From Marsupella aquatica (Eukaryota; Marchantiophyta), in the NCBI GenBank assembly GCA_973895155.1, contig OZ316896.1, positions 15,748,001-15,812,000 of the forward strand: a DNA stretch of 64,000 nucleotides, given 5' to 3'. A model generated the notes under the pieces. It ran no database searches and was not told the DNA's origin. It worked only from the letters and a program-made list of their open reading frames with translations. This document shows, in pieces, positions 33,852 through 45,365 of this stretch. Position 1 is the stretch's first letter, and each line of letters opens with the position of its first letter. The position numbers were made by a program, and so were the translations under genes.

Positions 33852-35398
33852 ACCCAGCTGTGTTGGCTGGCTGGAAAGTGATCTAAAGCAGTACTCACTG
33901 GCAGCGCAGGTACAATCAGGTGTTCGTTGCTGCAATTCTGTAACATTAATTTTGAGATTCTGCAATTTGGGGTTGTAACTAGCCCTCTTCTGGCTGAAAG
34001 ACGTTTTCATGTAAGAGAAATGTTAAGGGGATTTACTTTTGAGAGTCGAAATCATAGATGCGTGAAATCAAGCTCTTGGCCCGCCATGTAGAAAGTTCGT
34101 TTGATATCTTCGTTACATTTTGTTGTTAGATTAGAAGAAGGGTTCGCATACAGTAGCTGCCTTGCCATGAACATAGTACTGGACGGGAACTTACTTTGCT
34201 GACACGAGACATCAAGGACATGAAGATAAAATTCGCCGATGACAACCTCCACCAGCATAAAACTTTAAGCAATTAGTTCAGACTTGCAGAGAAAGCCCTG
34301 AACTCAACCAAAGATATGAAGTTTCATCTGCAACTCAACTGTTCTGAGCTTCGCAGATTCAAAAGATAAGGTCGTGAAAGGCGCTCTAAAGCATGTTAAC
34401 TACTCCGGGTTTTGGGAAGGAGGAAGTCCTGAAATTATGCGAGAATGAGAATGATGCACTGTACACTGCTATCCTCTAGGATCATCGGACAAGGGCAGGA
34501 AAGTGGGCTGTATTTGCAGTAGAAATTTTGCTACGTTGATGGCATGATTGAAATCTGAAAGCTCATAGACGGTGCACGTGAACGGAGAAGGGAGCATAGT
34601 TCTGCATGGAATAGTGGATGAGCATGTGGCTGTTGCTTCTGCCGGGCCCATGCCTACTTCAAGAAAATCGATTCATCTTGGGGAAGGTCTTAAGAGGGAG
34701 ATTAATCTGTTATCTCTTCTTTTTGGTTTGAATTTGCTTGGGTGAGATTGATGTCGAAGACGTCTGGTGGAAGAACACCATTCTTCCTTTGAGCTAACGT
34801 AACAGCATTCAGGCAGCAATCAATCATGAACTGTAATTTGTGCATCTTCTTGACAGTAGAATGCCAATGTGACTTGTGAATTGTTTTCCTCAATTGTTGG
34901 CAGTCAAAAGTCACCCAATGAGGTATTGTATGATGCAAGCAAACAGGAAATTTCACTAGCAAGAGTGGGAGTGGCGGGCAATACCCTACTGCAACTGAAA
35001 ATCCACTGGATTGCTCTGAGTCCAACCTGCCCACTTCTCATCTTTTTGTGGTGAAGTCTCCACTGTTGCCTCAAACTCACGTCCCATCTGGTTTTGGTTG
35101 GTGTTGCTGTTGTAGGATACTTGACTCATTAAGCCTACCTAGCCTTCTTTGGTGCCCCATAGGCCTTAGCATTACCTCCTACCTTTCCATTCATTGTGTA
35201 CCAAGGTGATTCACCTCCAAGAACGATCTCCTTTGTCCAATCTACAGTGGCCCTGATGGCTTCCAATGCTTGAACACCTCTAGATGGCCTCCCTTATGCC
35301 CGCTGCACTGCCCTTGCACAATAATAGCTGGTCAAGTTGTGTGTGAGTCCAGAGGAAGGTTCATATCTTCTGGTCACTCTGCATGCATAAAGACTTTT

Positions 35399-35526
35399 GT
35401 GATTTTTCTCTTTGTATTTTTGAGTGCATTAATTTTTCATTTGATTTTTCTCTTTGTCTTTTGTGATTTTTCTCTTTGTATTTTTGAGTGCATTAATTTT
35501 CTATTTGATTTTTCTCTTTGTTTTTT
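35399..35526. repeat. 64-bp tandem duplication, T-rich
   Basis: Two 64-bp units start at 35399 and 35463 (GTGATTTTTCTCTTTGTATT). Each contains GATTTTTCTCTTTGT twice. Only two substitutions are obvious between the units. Confidence 0.8.
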
Positions 35527-35784
35527 GAGTAAATTAATTTCCCATAGAGCCTCCTTTCTTTTGAGGAGAGCATTATGTGAAGTATCATAAAAATAGTAAA
35601 GATAAAACCCAAATATAATGTTACCAAATAAAATAACATAATAACTTGTATCAAAATCACAAGATTTGTTTTTAACATCTTTCATGCCTTTGGTCAATTG
35701 TAGGCCTTTCACTTGGATTTTTTATTTAGAGATTCACTTTTTCTTCTTTGTTACCAAAAAATCACTCAAGTTTTTACACACATT

Positions 35785-35889
35785 AATGTCCTAGTTTCTG
35801 GCATTATGAGAATAATGCCCTCAAAACTTGGGCCGTGGCCCTCATTTTTTAGGGCATTATATCTCATAGTGCCCTCTAACCAGGACATT
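35785..35889. repeat. Small foldback (MITE-like) element
   Basis: Arms 35785-35820 (AATGTCCTAGTTTCTGGCAT...) and 35852-35889 pair along about 36 bases with several mismatches, separated by about 31 bases. TTA flanks the left end and the right end reads ATTAT, so a TTA or TA target duplication is possible. No coding capacity. Confidence 0.65.
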
Positions 35890-38177
35890 ATCCTATTCAA
35901 TGAGGCTGGTCTTTAGGCCATTTCAGGGTGTTTGCGGAGCGTTGTGCACGGTCTCTTGCATGCGGTGTCGAGTCTTCACATTTAAGAATTTGGACTCCCA
36001 TAGCATTTTTGTTTAAACATTAAGGCTCCCATGGAATTGATATTAAAACTTTTAAACTCGGCTAGTATTGATTACCTGGGGGCAATGTTAGACTCCCATA
36101 ACATTTTTGTTATGTCGTTTAAGCACCACTTGCATCAAAGGTGACTCACCTACTTGCATTCTTAGACTCCCATGATATTTCTGGTTAAACTTTTTATCTC
36201 CTGTAACTTTGATGTTGAAACTTTCAAACTCCGCTAGCATCCAAAGGTCACCATTTTAGTCAGAAGCGACATACAAAGGAGACAAAGCTTGGTGATTAGA
36301 ACTAATTAAATGTGGATCAGTCGGGAGCCGGGATATATACTGTAGCGAACTCAATGCCAATCTACACACATCTAATCCAATCACCATTTAGCACTGCTAA
36401 CATCAATCACCACCCTTGCAACCAACTCAACTCATCGTCACTCATGGCCCCATCATCGCAGCACACCCACAATGCCAAGGCGCATGGCCTTCTTGAATTC
36501 CTGCCGCCTTTAATCTGCTTTCTCAATGTGCTCATCGCCTTGGATTCCCCTTCAGCACTGCATCCATGGCTGCGGAATTCATACCTTGTTACTCACCTCC
36601 ATCTACATTTTGATTCCATTCCCCATAGGACCCAAATCGCCTTCACTATCCGACCCACCATACACTACTCTCATGTAGAGCCTCCATTTGACGTCTATTA
36701 CAGATGTACTTCACATTCAGAATCACAACGCTGGTGTTTTGGTCCGGAATCAGTGTGCCCGGGTGTTTTGGTTCTTCCTTCCCTGTTCACAGACAAACAT
36801 CAAATGAATCTCAGGGTTAGTTGTTATCTGGGCGAAAGTGCATCCAAAATGAGAAGTAAACATAAATTTTTACATGGTCACAATAGTGTGATATGCAATG
36901 CAATGGTTGGCAGTCAGATTTTTACAATAGATGTTACTATAGAGGTTGTGTATGACATAAGTATAGCAGTGGAGCTCTAGTACTCACTCAGTTTTGTCAA
37001 GAGTAAATAGTCAATTGAGTATGAAACAGGCAACAGGTGAGCATTGTGTCTGTTCCTTAGAATCAAATGGACACTTCCTAGTCAGTCATTTGTAATAGAT
37101 CCCTATCCAAGCCAATCATTGGTCTAGTGACAGTTTGGATCTGTGTTTAACTACCATTTCAGGGATGTCTTCTTCATCAATTCACAAAGATTTTACACAG
37201 TCATGGTATCATAGCCATAACTCTGAAATCTGCAAATCATACTTTAAGATGTCTTCTACAACAAAGATCACATTCTCTTAGATATCAATGGACTAGTAAG
37301 ACTAATATTCATTTAGAGCAAATCCTCAAAGAGAAAGATTGGTGATACGTAGTAGATCTAACAATGTCTCCTCACTCAGACATCACACAATGGAGGTGGG
37401 CCAATCGGGCTCTGGAGGTGGTGCTCAACAAACACAACCACATTCAAATAAATGATCTGGCAGTTTTGGGAATCCAAATTCTAGTCTGCAATCTGACCTG
37501 CAATCACTACTGGCCCCTAGTCAAATCCCTACTAAACACTTGTCCTTGTCCAAAGCGCGGCTCAAACTCATCTTTGGCTTGGCCAAAGGCACGGACAGGG
37601 TAGAATTTTGGGCATCGGGGGAGAGGGGGAGGGGGCCAAGTACCACTCGTCCAATTTCATGCCCGATAGGTCCATGGACAATGGCTTCCTTCTCAGAACA
37701 AGTATCAGGCCGAAGGTTGCGGAGCGGCTTGACTTCCAGCGGTACGCACTCCACATGATGGAGACTTGCAGAACTCGACTACCTTAACACTAAGCTCCGG
37801 CATCACTGCCTCCAATGTCGAGCTCCTCTATGGTCCAAGCCTGGAACAACCATCCGGTGAGGACTAAGCATAGAGAGACTAGTGGACAATGAGGCATTGC
37901 ATTGGCAAAGGCAAGGCGCAAAGCTGGTGATGCACACTAAGGACTTAGACTAGCTTGGGGCTGGTCGGGTCATGGAAAGGGGCCAGGCTCAAAGTCGACT
38001 ATCCGGAGCCCCGGACGGACTTTGAGTTCTAAGGGCTTGAGTGAGAGCTCCTGGCCCAAGGCTAATGGAGTTTACTTAATGCGTAATGGGCACTAACTTG
38101 GGGCATGAGATACGTCGGCCCGGCCCAGGTGTGGCTGCCCGGGGACCCCAAGCAATGATGGTGTAGTGAATTTCTTT

Positions 38178-38260
38178 TAATATATAGAAAATTGTTTGTT
38201 TTAATATGTTATAGATTATATAAGTAGTTTAGTAGTTAGATTATAAGATTTAGACTTTAG
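38178..38260. repeat. Dispersed repeat, copy 2 (partner near 1.6 kb)
   Basis: Matches 1554-1632 over a core starting TTTTAATATGTTATAGATTA and continuing through TAGTTTAGTAGTTAGATTAT. It lies just upstream of the LINE-like ORF1 remnant, so it may be the edge of that element. Confidence 0.55.
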
Positions 38261-39189
38261 GATTAAAGGGAATTGAAGCAAGACTGAAGAGAGAAGCGAA
38301 TTGGCAGACCCTGAACAACTTGGGTTGGGAGGTGCTTTTGATCGTAACATTGTCATCGAAGTGGTCTCAGTTGGATTTGGGTGATTCTTAGGATCGATGA
38401 CTAGAGGAAGGTATTGGAAGAACTTTGGGATGAACATCGATCTATGGGGTGGAGTGGTGCAAAAGGAGTATTGCATTTTGAGTTTAGGGCAAGAAAGTTG
38501 ACGATATAGTGAAGAGAGTGTTGGTGGGGGAAGGGTTACGCAGAGGGTTTACTAGGGCAGAGGATTTGGAAACCCCAAGGATTGCAGTGGATGCGGAGAT
38601 TAAGGTGCTTATCCTTGTAAAACTTGTTTATGGTCGAATTAGTCCCGGTGGAGAACCTGGAAGAATGGTGAGGCGAGGTGAAGAAGACTATGGGGTTAAG
38701 AAGATTGCGCACTGGAGTGGGCGCTGACAATCGATGTTAAGGAGCATTGTACATTGGAAAAAAAGGAGGGCGGTGCATTACAGGGTGGGCCTCGGGTGCT
38801 TGGAGAGCCTCATTTGCGGGAAGAACAGGTGGGTGGCAACATAAGGAGAGATTGAAGCTGAAAATAGGGCTCGAGAATTGCAATTCTGGTTGGAATTGAG
38901 GTTGCGTGGTGGTGTTTCCCTCTAGGATCTTGGTGGACTATTTTGTTGAAATTGTCTAGTGGGATCCTGGTGGTGTACGCCATTGGTGTTTGAAGAAGGG
39001 TGGAATTTTAGTCAGGAGAGTTTCTTAGTTGGTGCGGCGGATGGGCATGGCCAACTGGGAGAGGAAGAAGAATTGATTGTGGGTGGATACTTGTTTGGTA
39101 CTGGAGGGAGAAGTGGAACGGTGGCAGAAGGTGGGGAAGCAAACTGAGAGTGGGAAATCGTCTACTCATTCTGGTAAGATTGTGGATAC

Positions 39190-40550
39190 TTGAAATTTGG
39201 AATAGGATTCTTAGTTGGATTGAGCATGTCGTTCCGAGATGAGAGAGGGAGAAGTGCGAGAAGAATTCGTAGTGAACTTCCCGACAGAGGTTGGAGCTCA
39301 CATGGCAAGGAGGGACAAGAGCTGAATGTGGCTTACTCGAGGCCTGGGAGAGGGCTGCTAGTGGACTCGCGAGGGAACTCGTTGGCTGGGAGCTTGGTGA
39401 GGCAAGGATTTTCTTGTCAGGATGCCCATGCTTATGGGGAGCCTGTGGCGAGCGCTTCTACGGAGCTGATTGGGCCATTGGGCCATATATCTCTTGAGAC
39501 GGTGGAAATTCCTCTGGACTTGATGAATCCCCTGGATGTGGAGTCGGCACAGTGGGATGAGTGGCAGGAGGCGAGGCAAAGAAATTTGGAAGCGATGGAA
39601 GAATGTGGGCAAGTTGGTTCTTTTCGATCAATTGAGAATTGGGCGGAGCCGGTTGCGGTTTGTTGCCCTCTTCCTGTTGTGAACGGGGTCTGGTCCCGCC
39701 AAGTGGGGGATGATGTGGTGGAGGGGATTGCAAGACCTGGCAGAGGGAATGGGGGAGTGATGAGACATCCTGCCCTTCAACCGGCCTTGGCCTCTGCTGC
39801 GCGGAGTGAACTAGACGTTGGATTGGAGGAAGAGTAGGGAGGAGGTGAGATAGAGAGGATTCCGGAAGGATGTATTGACATTCTTAAAGCAATTGCGGAG
39901 GGCTCAACAGACAAACGGCCATATAAATTGCATACTACTATGGCCTGGCCGATGGAAGAAGTGGCGCTCTCGGTTCATGAGTTGTTTCAGTGCTCTATGT
40001 TGTGTTACTTTATGGATCGACCACCTCTCCTCCAGTGTTCAAAGAGTGGGTGGAGGCGGAATTGGTTGAGGGGATGGGATGGAATGTCATGCAGTCTAAA
40101 TATGTTGGGAAGAACTTCTTTATGGTCGCCTTTGAGCATCCACAACACCGGGATGAGGCTCTGGAAATGGCGCCTTGGTTTATGGAGCGGAAATTTATGT
40201 TTACTTTCCCTTGGGACCCATCGTTTGATGTTAAGAATGAGTCATACGTGAAGCTGTCTGTTTGGATTGAGATTCCCTTCCGATCCTTGCTGCTAGACGG
40301 TTTTTGCAAGAAGATTGTTGCTTGGTTTGGGAAAGTGTTGTACCACATTCAGGGAGATGAGCAGAGCTCCTACCCACATGATCGGGCCTGTATTCTATGG
40401 GACACTCGCAGAGAGGTGCCGTGCAGCGTAAGAGTGGAGATTAGAGCAGATATTGCTATATGGCAACCAGTGATTTTCAAAAACATTCCTTATCATTGTT
40501 AATCAAAGAGGACATCTGGTGAGAGATTGCAACACATTTGAAGTTGAGAA
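39190..40550 (+). pseudogene. DUF4283 / zinc-knuckle ORF1 protein, frameshifted
   Basis: The frame from 39190 stops at 39837 (TAG) but continues sensibly to about 40020 (MEEVALSVHELFQC). A frameshift then moves it to a second frame with KYVGKNFFMVAFEHPQHRDE, APWFMERKFMFTFPWDPSFD, YVKLSVWIEIPFRSLLLDGF and IWQPVIFKNIPYHC. That order matches DUF4283 proteins, which end in 'Y..LP.YC' and a CCHC knuckle. The knuckle itself continues only in another frame (NQRGHLVRDCN, about 40505-40537), so a second frameshift near 40500 destroys it. Confidence 0.65.
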
Positions 40551-40575
40551 GGAGGCTCGGGAGAGTGCAGCTTAG

Positions 40576-41633
40576 GTGGCACCCCTATCGAGATGTTTGT
40601 TGCACATTGAGCAGGAAAATCAGACGGTGGACCCGACGGTGGAGCAAAGGACTCTGCACACTCAGGGGGTTATTGAGAGTGTTACTAATGTTGAACCAGT
40701 TAAGAGCAGCAACTTCGTGACCCTGGAGAGGGCTGTTAATTCTGGTATTGAGGTGGCGGCCTCGGGTGTTGCTCCAATGGCGGAAACTACTTTAGCACAA
40801 GTGATTGGAAACTCCATGATGAGTGCTGCTCAGGATGTAGGAGGAAATTTATTGAGAATGGAGGGGAGACTGGGAGAAAAAACTGTTGGTCTGGATTTGG
40901 GGACAGAACTGGGACTGGTAAGCAGGGGGAGGAGGAATTAAAGTCGGTGAGTTGGAGGGACGAGGTCTTGCCAGTTGCTAATATTCTGATCTTCAAAAAG
41001 GTGGGGTTGATTGCGGGTGGTTTGGGGAGAGACCCTGATGCGGTGGTGCTTCCCCTTGCTCTCCCTGTGCTTCCTGGGATGATTAAGGATTCACAAGGGG
41101 TGGTTGAGATTGTTGGAGCTGACCCTGACGGTATGCCATTGGTGGCTTTGAGTGGAGTCAGGGGTGGGATTGAGCTTTTAATTTCTGTGGTTGAGTCGAT
41201 TGCAGCTGTGGTGGCTTCCATTGAAGCGGATGCTTTGTCGGTTCAGCTTGAGCTGGGAGCCTCTGAGGGAGATGAAAGGATGTCATATCATGAGGAATCA
41301 GATATTGAACCTTCAGAATATGAAAAGTATATCTCCAAGAGTCAATTGAAAAAGATAGAGCAAGGAAACTGGAACGCAGAACCCCTTCGAATGAGAAGAA
41401 GAACAAAAGTAAAAAGGAACCAAAGAAACAACGCTCGTTACATTTTGAACCATCACAGACTATTGCAGGGAGAAGGAGGGGTGATGATGGTTGACCAGGC
41501 TTGCGGATCATCATATTCGTATGGGAGTTGCCGCGGGTGGTGCATAGGGCATCAAGTTGCTTACTCAAGGAGTTCCGTAGAGGTGTGCATTCGAGCACCA
41601 AGGGCACTTAGGCTAGGGTGTTGGGATTGGTGA
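40576..41633 (+). pseudogene. ORF1 C-terminal part, broken
   Basis: Two adjacent open frames, 40576-40938 and 40947-41633, continue past the zinc knuckle. The second has an acidic stretch (SYHEESDIEPSEYEKYISKS) and a basic stretch (RMRRRTKVKRNQRNN), as in retroelement ORF1 C-termini. No domain is recognisable, and the assignment rests on position alone. Confidence 0.35.
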
Positions 41634-41760
41634 GAGCGTTGGGTGGCAAGGTCCACCACTCCTCGACATTGTTTTATCACTTGACATTTTATTATAACCT
41701 TGACATCATTTTATCACTCGACATCTTTCATGCAACGCACGGGCATTGGGCTAGTAGCCC

Positions 41761-43139
41761 ATAAATATGATTAGAGGGGCTATGATTGAGACTATATTGA
41801 CATTCACATATGTTTATTATGGTGTCAATGATTTAATCTATGATTATTAGTCTAATTCTAGCATGATTTTGCTTTTGGCATTAGTAGCCATAGGCCTAGT
41901 ACCTTTTTATGTGTTTTAGCTTTTTTTATTAGGAATCCACATCCATAAAAAATTCTAGGTGTGTTTTATGTCCATATCAAAAGGACAAATAATGATTTAA
42001 GTATTTTTATTATACTTATGTAGTCATTTTACTATTTTTCTTTAGTCTGTTGATTTCAGTAGCATCTCTCACAATATCATGAACAATCATGGTTTTGCCT
42101 CCCAAAATGCATCAAAGAAGATGGACCCTTGTGGCATCACAAGGCTTCCCACATGTGCATGAAGTGGGTAAACCTACAAAAAGAGGATGGGGTAGCCCCA
42201 AACAAAGACATTCATAGATGAGGGATGGTCGGATTGGCCTGAAGCTACCCTCTTGCACCTTTTCCCTTTGGAAGAAAGAATCCAAGCTCTGTCTGTTTCA
42301 GGTGCCTCGATGAGGATGCTAGAAAGGATGAAAGTGTGCATACGCCCAACAAGGTCAGCCTTATGACGGAATGGTCCAAGGATAAAAAATCCTTAAAATA
42401 AGGTAGCATGGTGCGTACAAAATCCCGTAGTTAGGACTGTGCATCTTGCAAATGAATCTAAAATACGAGGGAACCCTTCTCAACCTCCATAAGAGATGAC
42501 TTTTGATCTATCAATTTTGACTCTATTGGGAGTTACCGTCTAGAGGCTTCACCCTAGACCATCTTAGTATAAAAGCGCAAACTACAACTTACTCTTAAGG
42601 GCCTAGGTATAGAGTGAAGGCTCTAGACCGTAACTCCCAATAGAGACAAAACTTAAAACGAGTATGGACAAAAATAACGTTGACTCTAAATTAAGACACA
42701 AATGAAACATATAGTAGAAATTTTATTGTATAAAATTAGTTTTCTTCCTATCTATTTACATTAGAGGAATGGGTAATTAGGCTAGTAGACCTTAGAAGTA
42801 GCTTCCCTTAGCAAATTATTAGGGCGTCTCAAAGCTTGGCGTTAACAAGATAAGGCCCTCCCATAACTTAAATATTTTTAAAACTCTAGTAAAAGTTATG
42901 GGAGCTAATCTTGAGCTACCTTAAGTTAAGCCCACAGGCTTAACACTTAACCTGTAACTTTTCCACAACTTTTGGCGTGAATTCGGAAATCTATGACTCC
43001 AGAACTTTGAAAAGTTGCGACTGAAGGCACATGGGATTGCTCCTGGCATGGTGATGATCGCTGTTGCATTTGAGGCGGCGACGGCTAATCAAGAATGGAA
43101 AATATATGCTATGAGACAGGTGAGACTATAACTCCTGCC
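41761..43139. other. Gene-free interval
   Basis: No open frame of note. It contains the foldback at 42521-42645. A second loose self-complementary stretch lies around 42845-42905 (CTCCCATAACTTAAATA and AAGTTATGGGAG). Confidence 0.45.
42521..42645. repeat. Foldback / MITE-like inverted repeat
   Basis: Arms 42521-42556 (CTCTATTGGGAGTTACCGTC...) and 42610-42645 pair at about 33 of 36 positions around a loop of about 53 bases. No open frame lies inside. Outer flanks show only weak complementarity, so the ends may coincide with the arms. Confidence 0.75.
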
Positions 43140-43155
43140 TTAGAGCATCTCCAAC
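43140..43155. repeat. Left target duplication and terminal inverted repeat
   Basis: TTA followed by GAGCATCTCCAAC. Mirrors the right end at 47073-47088. Confidence 0.9.
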
Positions 43156-43438
43156 GGAGCCTCCAAAGGGCCCTGCAAACGCCAAATAATTGAATAGCGG
43201 TCTCTGATAGCAAAAATCCTTCTCCAACAGTGGTGCCATCCGCAAATGTTTTACGGATGCCACCACATTCTATGCCTTCTTGCCGCTACTTGTGTGTGGA
43301 AAGGCGGTCGCCATTTGGAACCCCTCCGCCAGCCCGCAAACGAATCAACGATAGTAGTGGCTTCACGCGGCACGCGATGTGAAGGTGTGACTACTGGCGC
43401 CAGAATATGAACTATTTCCCGCGGCCTGCTACGAGCAT

Positions 43439-44017
43439 ACAACTATCAATGAATTATTTAAGCAGAACCATCCCAAAGGGAAATCTTTTGCTTTCGATTC
43501 TTGCTTTTGGATTCTGAAAGACTGCCCACAGTGGGGAAATCCAGCAGACGACATGGCTAAAGGAAAGGGAAAGAAGTTAACAACATCTAGGAGTGACACA
43601 ATTGAGAATGAGTACTCAAGCTCCTCTCGAATTGTCACTGACAATGGTGACAATGAGAGTTTTGATAAAGAGCAGGATGAAGCGGTAGAAGATCGACAGT
43701 GTGACATGAGGAAGAGGCCTCAAGGAAACAAGAGAGCCAAGGAGGATCACAAGCGGATGAAGATAGAACAAGAAGCTATGAAGGTTAGTGGAAATGCCCA
43801 GAAGGAGATGGCAGCTGCGAATCAAGATAGGGTGCTCACTTTGCAGAATAATTCCCTCATGAAACTACTGACGTTGCCTACCGACAACATGGAGCCAGAG
43901 TTGCGTGACTTTGTTAGACAATGGAAGCTAGAAGAGGCAAGGAAGTTGAAAGCTAGGATGCAAAAGTCAACGAGTGCTCCAGTCGTTGTTCAGACTCCAT
44001 TTCCGGTTTTTTTTTAG
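43439..44017 (+). pseudogene. Harbinger accessory protein, NAM-associated C-terminal region
   Basis: The frame open from about 43439 reads NELFKQNHPKGKSFAFDS, then CFWILKDCPQWGNPADDMAK. It continues into a basic and coiled-coil part (RPQGNKRAKEDHKRMK, QKEMAAANQDRVLTLQNNSL, FVRQWKLEEARKLKARMQK). This matches the second half of Myb/trihelix-like accessory proteins of plant Harbinger elements (NAM-associated C-terminal domain). In intact elements this protein works with the transposase to bind the ends. The N-terminal Myb-like DNA-binding domain is missing: only about 280 bases separate the TIR from this segment. A shorter product could start at the ATG at 43553. Confidence 0.75.
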
Positions 44018-44637
44018 AGCACGGTTGACCCAAATCACAGCACCGGTGTAGCAGATGAGCATGTATATTTTGAGAATGAAATTAAGGGTTCTCCACCTGC
44101 ATTTTCATTCCAGGATTTATTGGCTAGCCAGTTGTAGTGATGTAGCCCTTGTAGCCGTGAATGGCTTCATTGCTGTATACGTGCAATGTTGATGAATTAA
44201 AAAAATGGCTTCTTTGAACTATTGATTGCAAGCTGAACACGAAGTCAATTTTTTTCAACCGTGATTGTCAAGCTGTCCATAGTCAATTGTTGTCTTCAAA
44301 TCCCAGAACAACATTGCAAACACATGGAATTCCAAAACCTCTCATTTAATTAAAACTGTCACCTTTTACAAAATTGCTGCCCATAGTCCTATTCCTGATG
44401 GGCATTCCTGATTGCAAAATCCCTAATAAAGTTGGAAATGAATGCAAAATCCTACATCTTCCTGAAGCCCTGAGACGGGCATTCCCGATTCCAACCCGCC
44501 TTCCTAAAGTTCTCACGAGCATTCCCGATTCCAACCCTATTCAGGAATTAAAAATTTCAGAGCTATGCACTCTAAAGTCGTAAATGCCTGCCCACGACCC
44601 TAAATTGAGAGCTTCTCATCAATTAATAGACAATTTA

Positions 44638-45123
44638 AGATCGAGCCCTAGGTTGACGCTTTGGACTAGGGGGGCACTGTGTGTACACGACATAGCAGTC
44701 TCCACTCCCAGAGCCCTTGTTGGAGCTCTCAGCATCTTCCAAATTAACATCTGAATCCTCCATGCTTGCCAACAGACGTGCCTCCTCTGAATTTTTTGGC
44801 TGAAACTCCATGAGCTCCATTGACAATGCTACTCGATCATTAATCTTTGACTCTCTTCGTACCTTCCCTAGTCCTTCGGTGGCTTTCACAGGGACCTCTT
44901 TCAACTTCTCCATGTTGGCTTGAGTGGAGGGGCCAGGTTGATGGAAGCCGCTTGTAGCTGTGCTTCCAACCAAAGACTTGGTGTTCCCACTTCCATCGGA
45001 TCTCCTCATGTGCAGGTTTAGGGTCTGACAAAATTGAGCTATGCACTTTGAGACTACACAGAGCTCAACAATGTGTGAGTGAGAATTGGTAAACAAACGA
45101 GTCTCAAATTTTTTCTGCCCCAC
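44638..45123 (-). CDS. Hypothetical open frame inside the Harbinger element
   Basis: A 162-residue open frame between the two transposon genes. It contains a charged stretch (LMEFQPKNSEEARLLASMED) and a Ser/Gly/acid-rich tail ending SPKRQPRARS. I recognise no domain. It may be captured host sequence, a decayed third transposon gene or chance. Confidence 0.25.
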
Positions 45124-45365
45124 TTACTCTACAATGTGTGAATGAGAAACTCGGGAGGCGAGGACAGCCTCCTGCTACGTACTTGCTTGGACTTGGATTC
45201 CCCTCGTACCAAACAAATTGCCTCGGTAGTACCTCCCAAGTGTGTTGTACCTGTCAATGCATGTGTGGAAACGAGTCAAAGCAAGTGTGACTAATAACTC
45301 GTACTTCCACCAGGTTTCATTCAGAAACAAATGCAGGATTCAAAGAGAAAAGGCTCACCAGACTA

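Larger units (their letters stand above)
33852..38177. other. Gene-free interval downstream of the PPR gene
   Basis: Holds the tandem repeat at 35399-35526 and the foldback element at 35785-35889. An imperfect direct repeat (GACTCCCAT(A/G)...ATTT) occurs several times between 35990 and 36190. Several open frames exist, for example 36312-36980 and 34702-35034. Their composition is unremarkable and I recognise no domain, so I do not call genes. Confidence 0.4.
38261..41760 (+). mobile_element. LINE-like element remnant (ORF1 region only)
   Basis: A plus-strand series of open frames (38509, 39190, 39990, 40576, 40947) reads as a decayed plant non-LTR retroelement ORF1, built around the DUF4283 and zinc-knuckle segment. 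No endonuclease or reverse transcriptase follows, so ORF2 is missing. Boundaries are approximate. The 3' end may be the TGACAT-rich sequence at 41675-41735. It could instead be a domesticated or unrelated gag-like gene that has decayed. Confidence 0.5.

Noticed and set aside
36312-36980. 222-residue open frame
   Set aside because: No recognisable domain, no start or splice context, amino-acid make-up unlike the confirmed genes, and surrounded by repeats.
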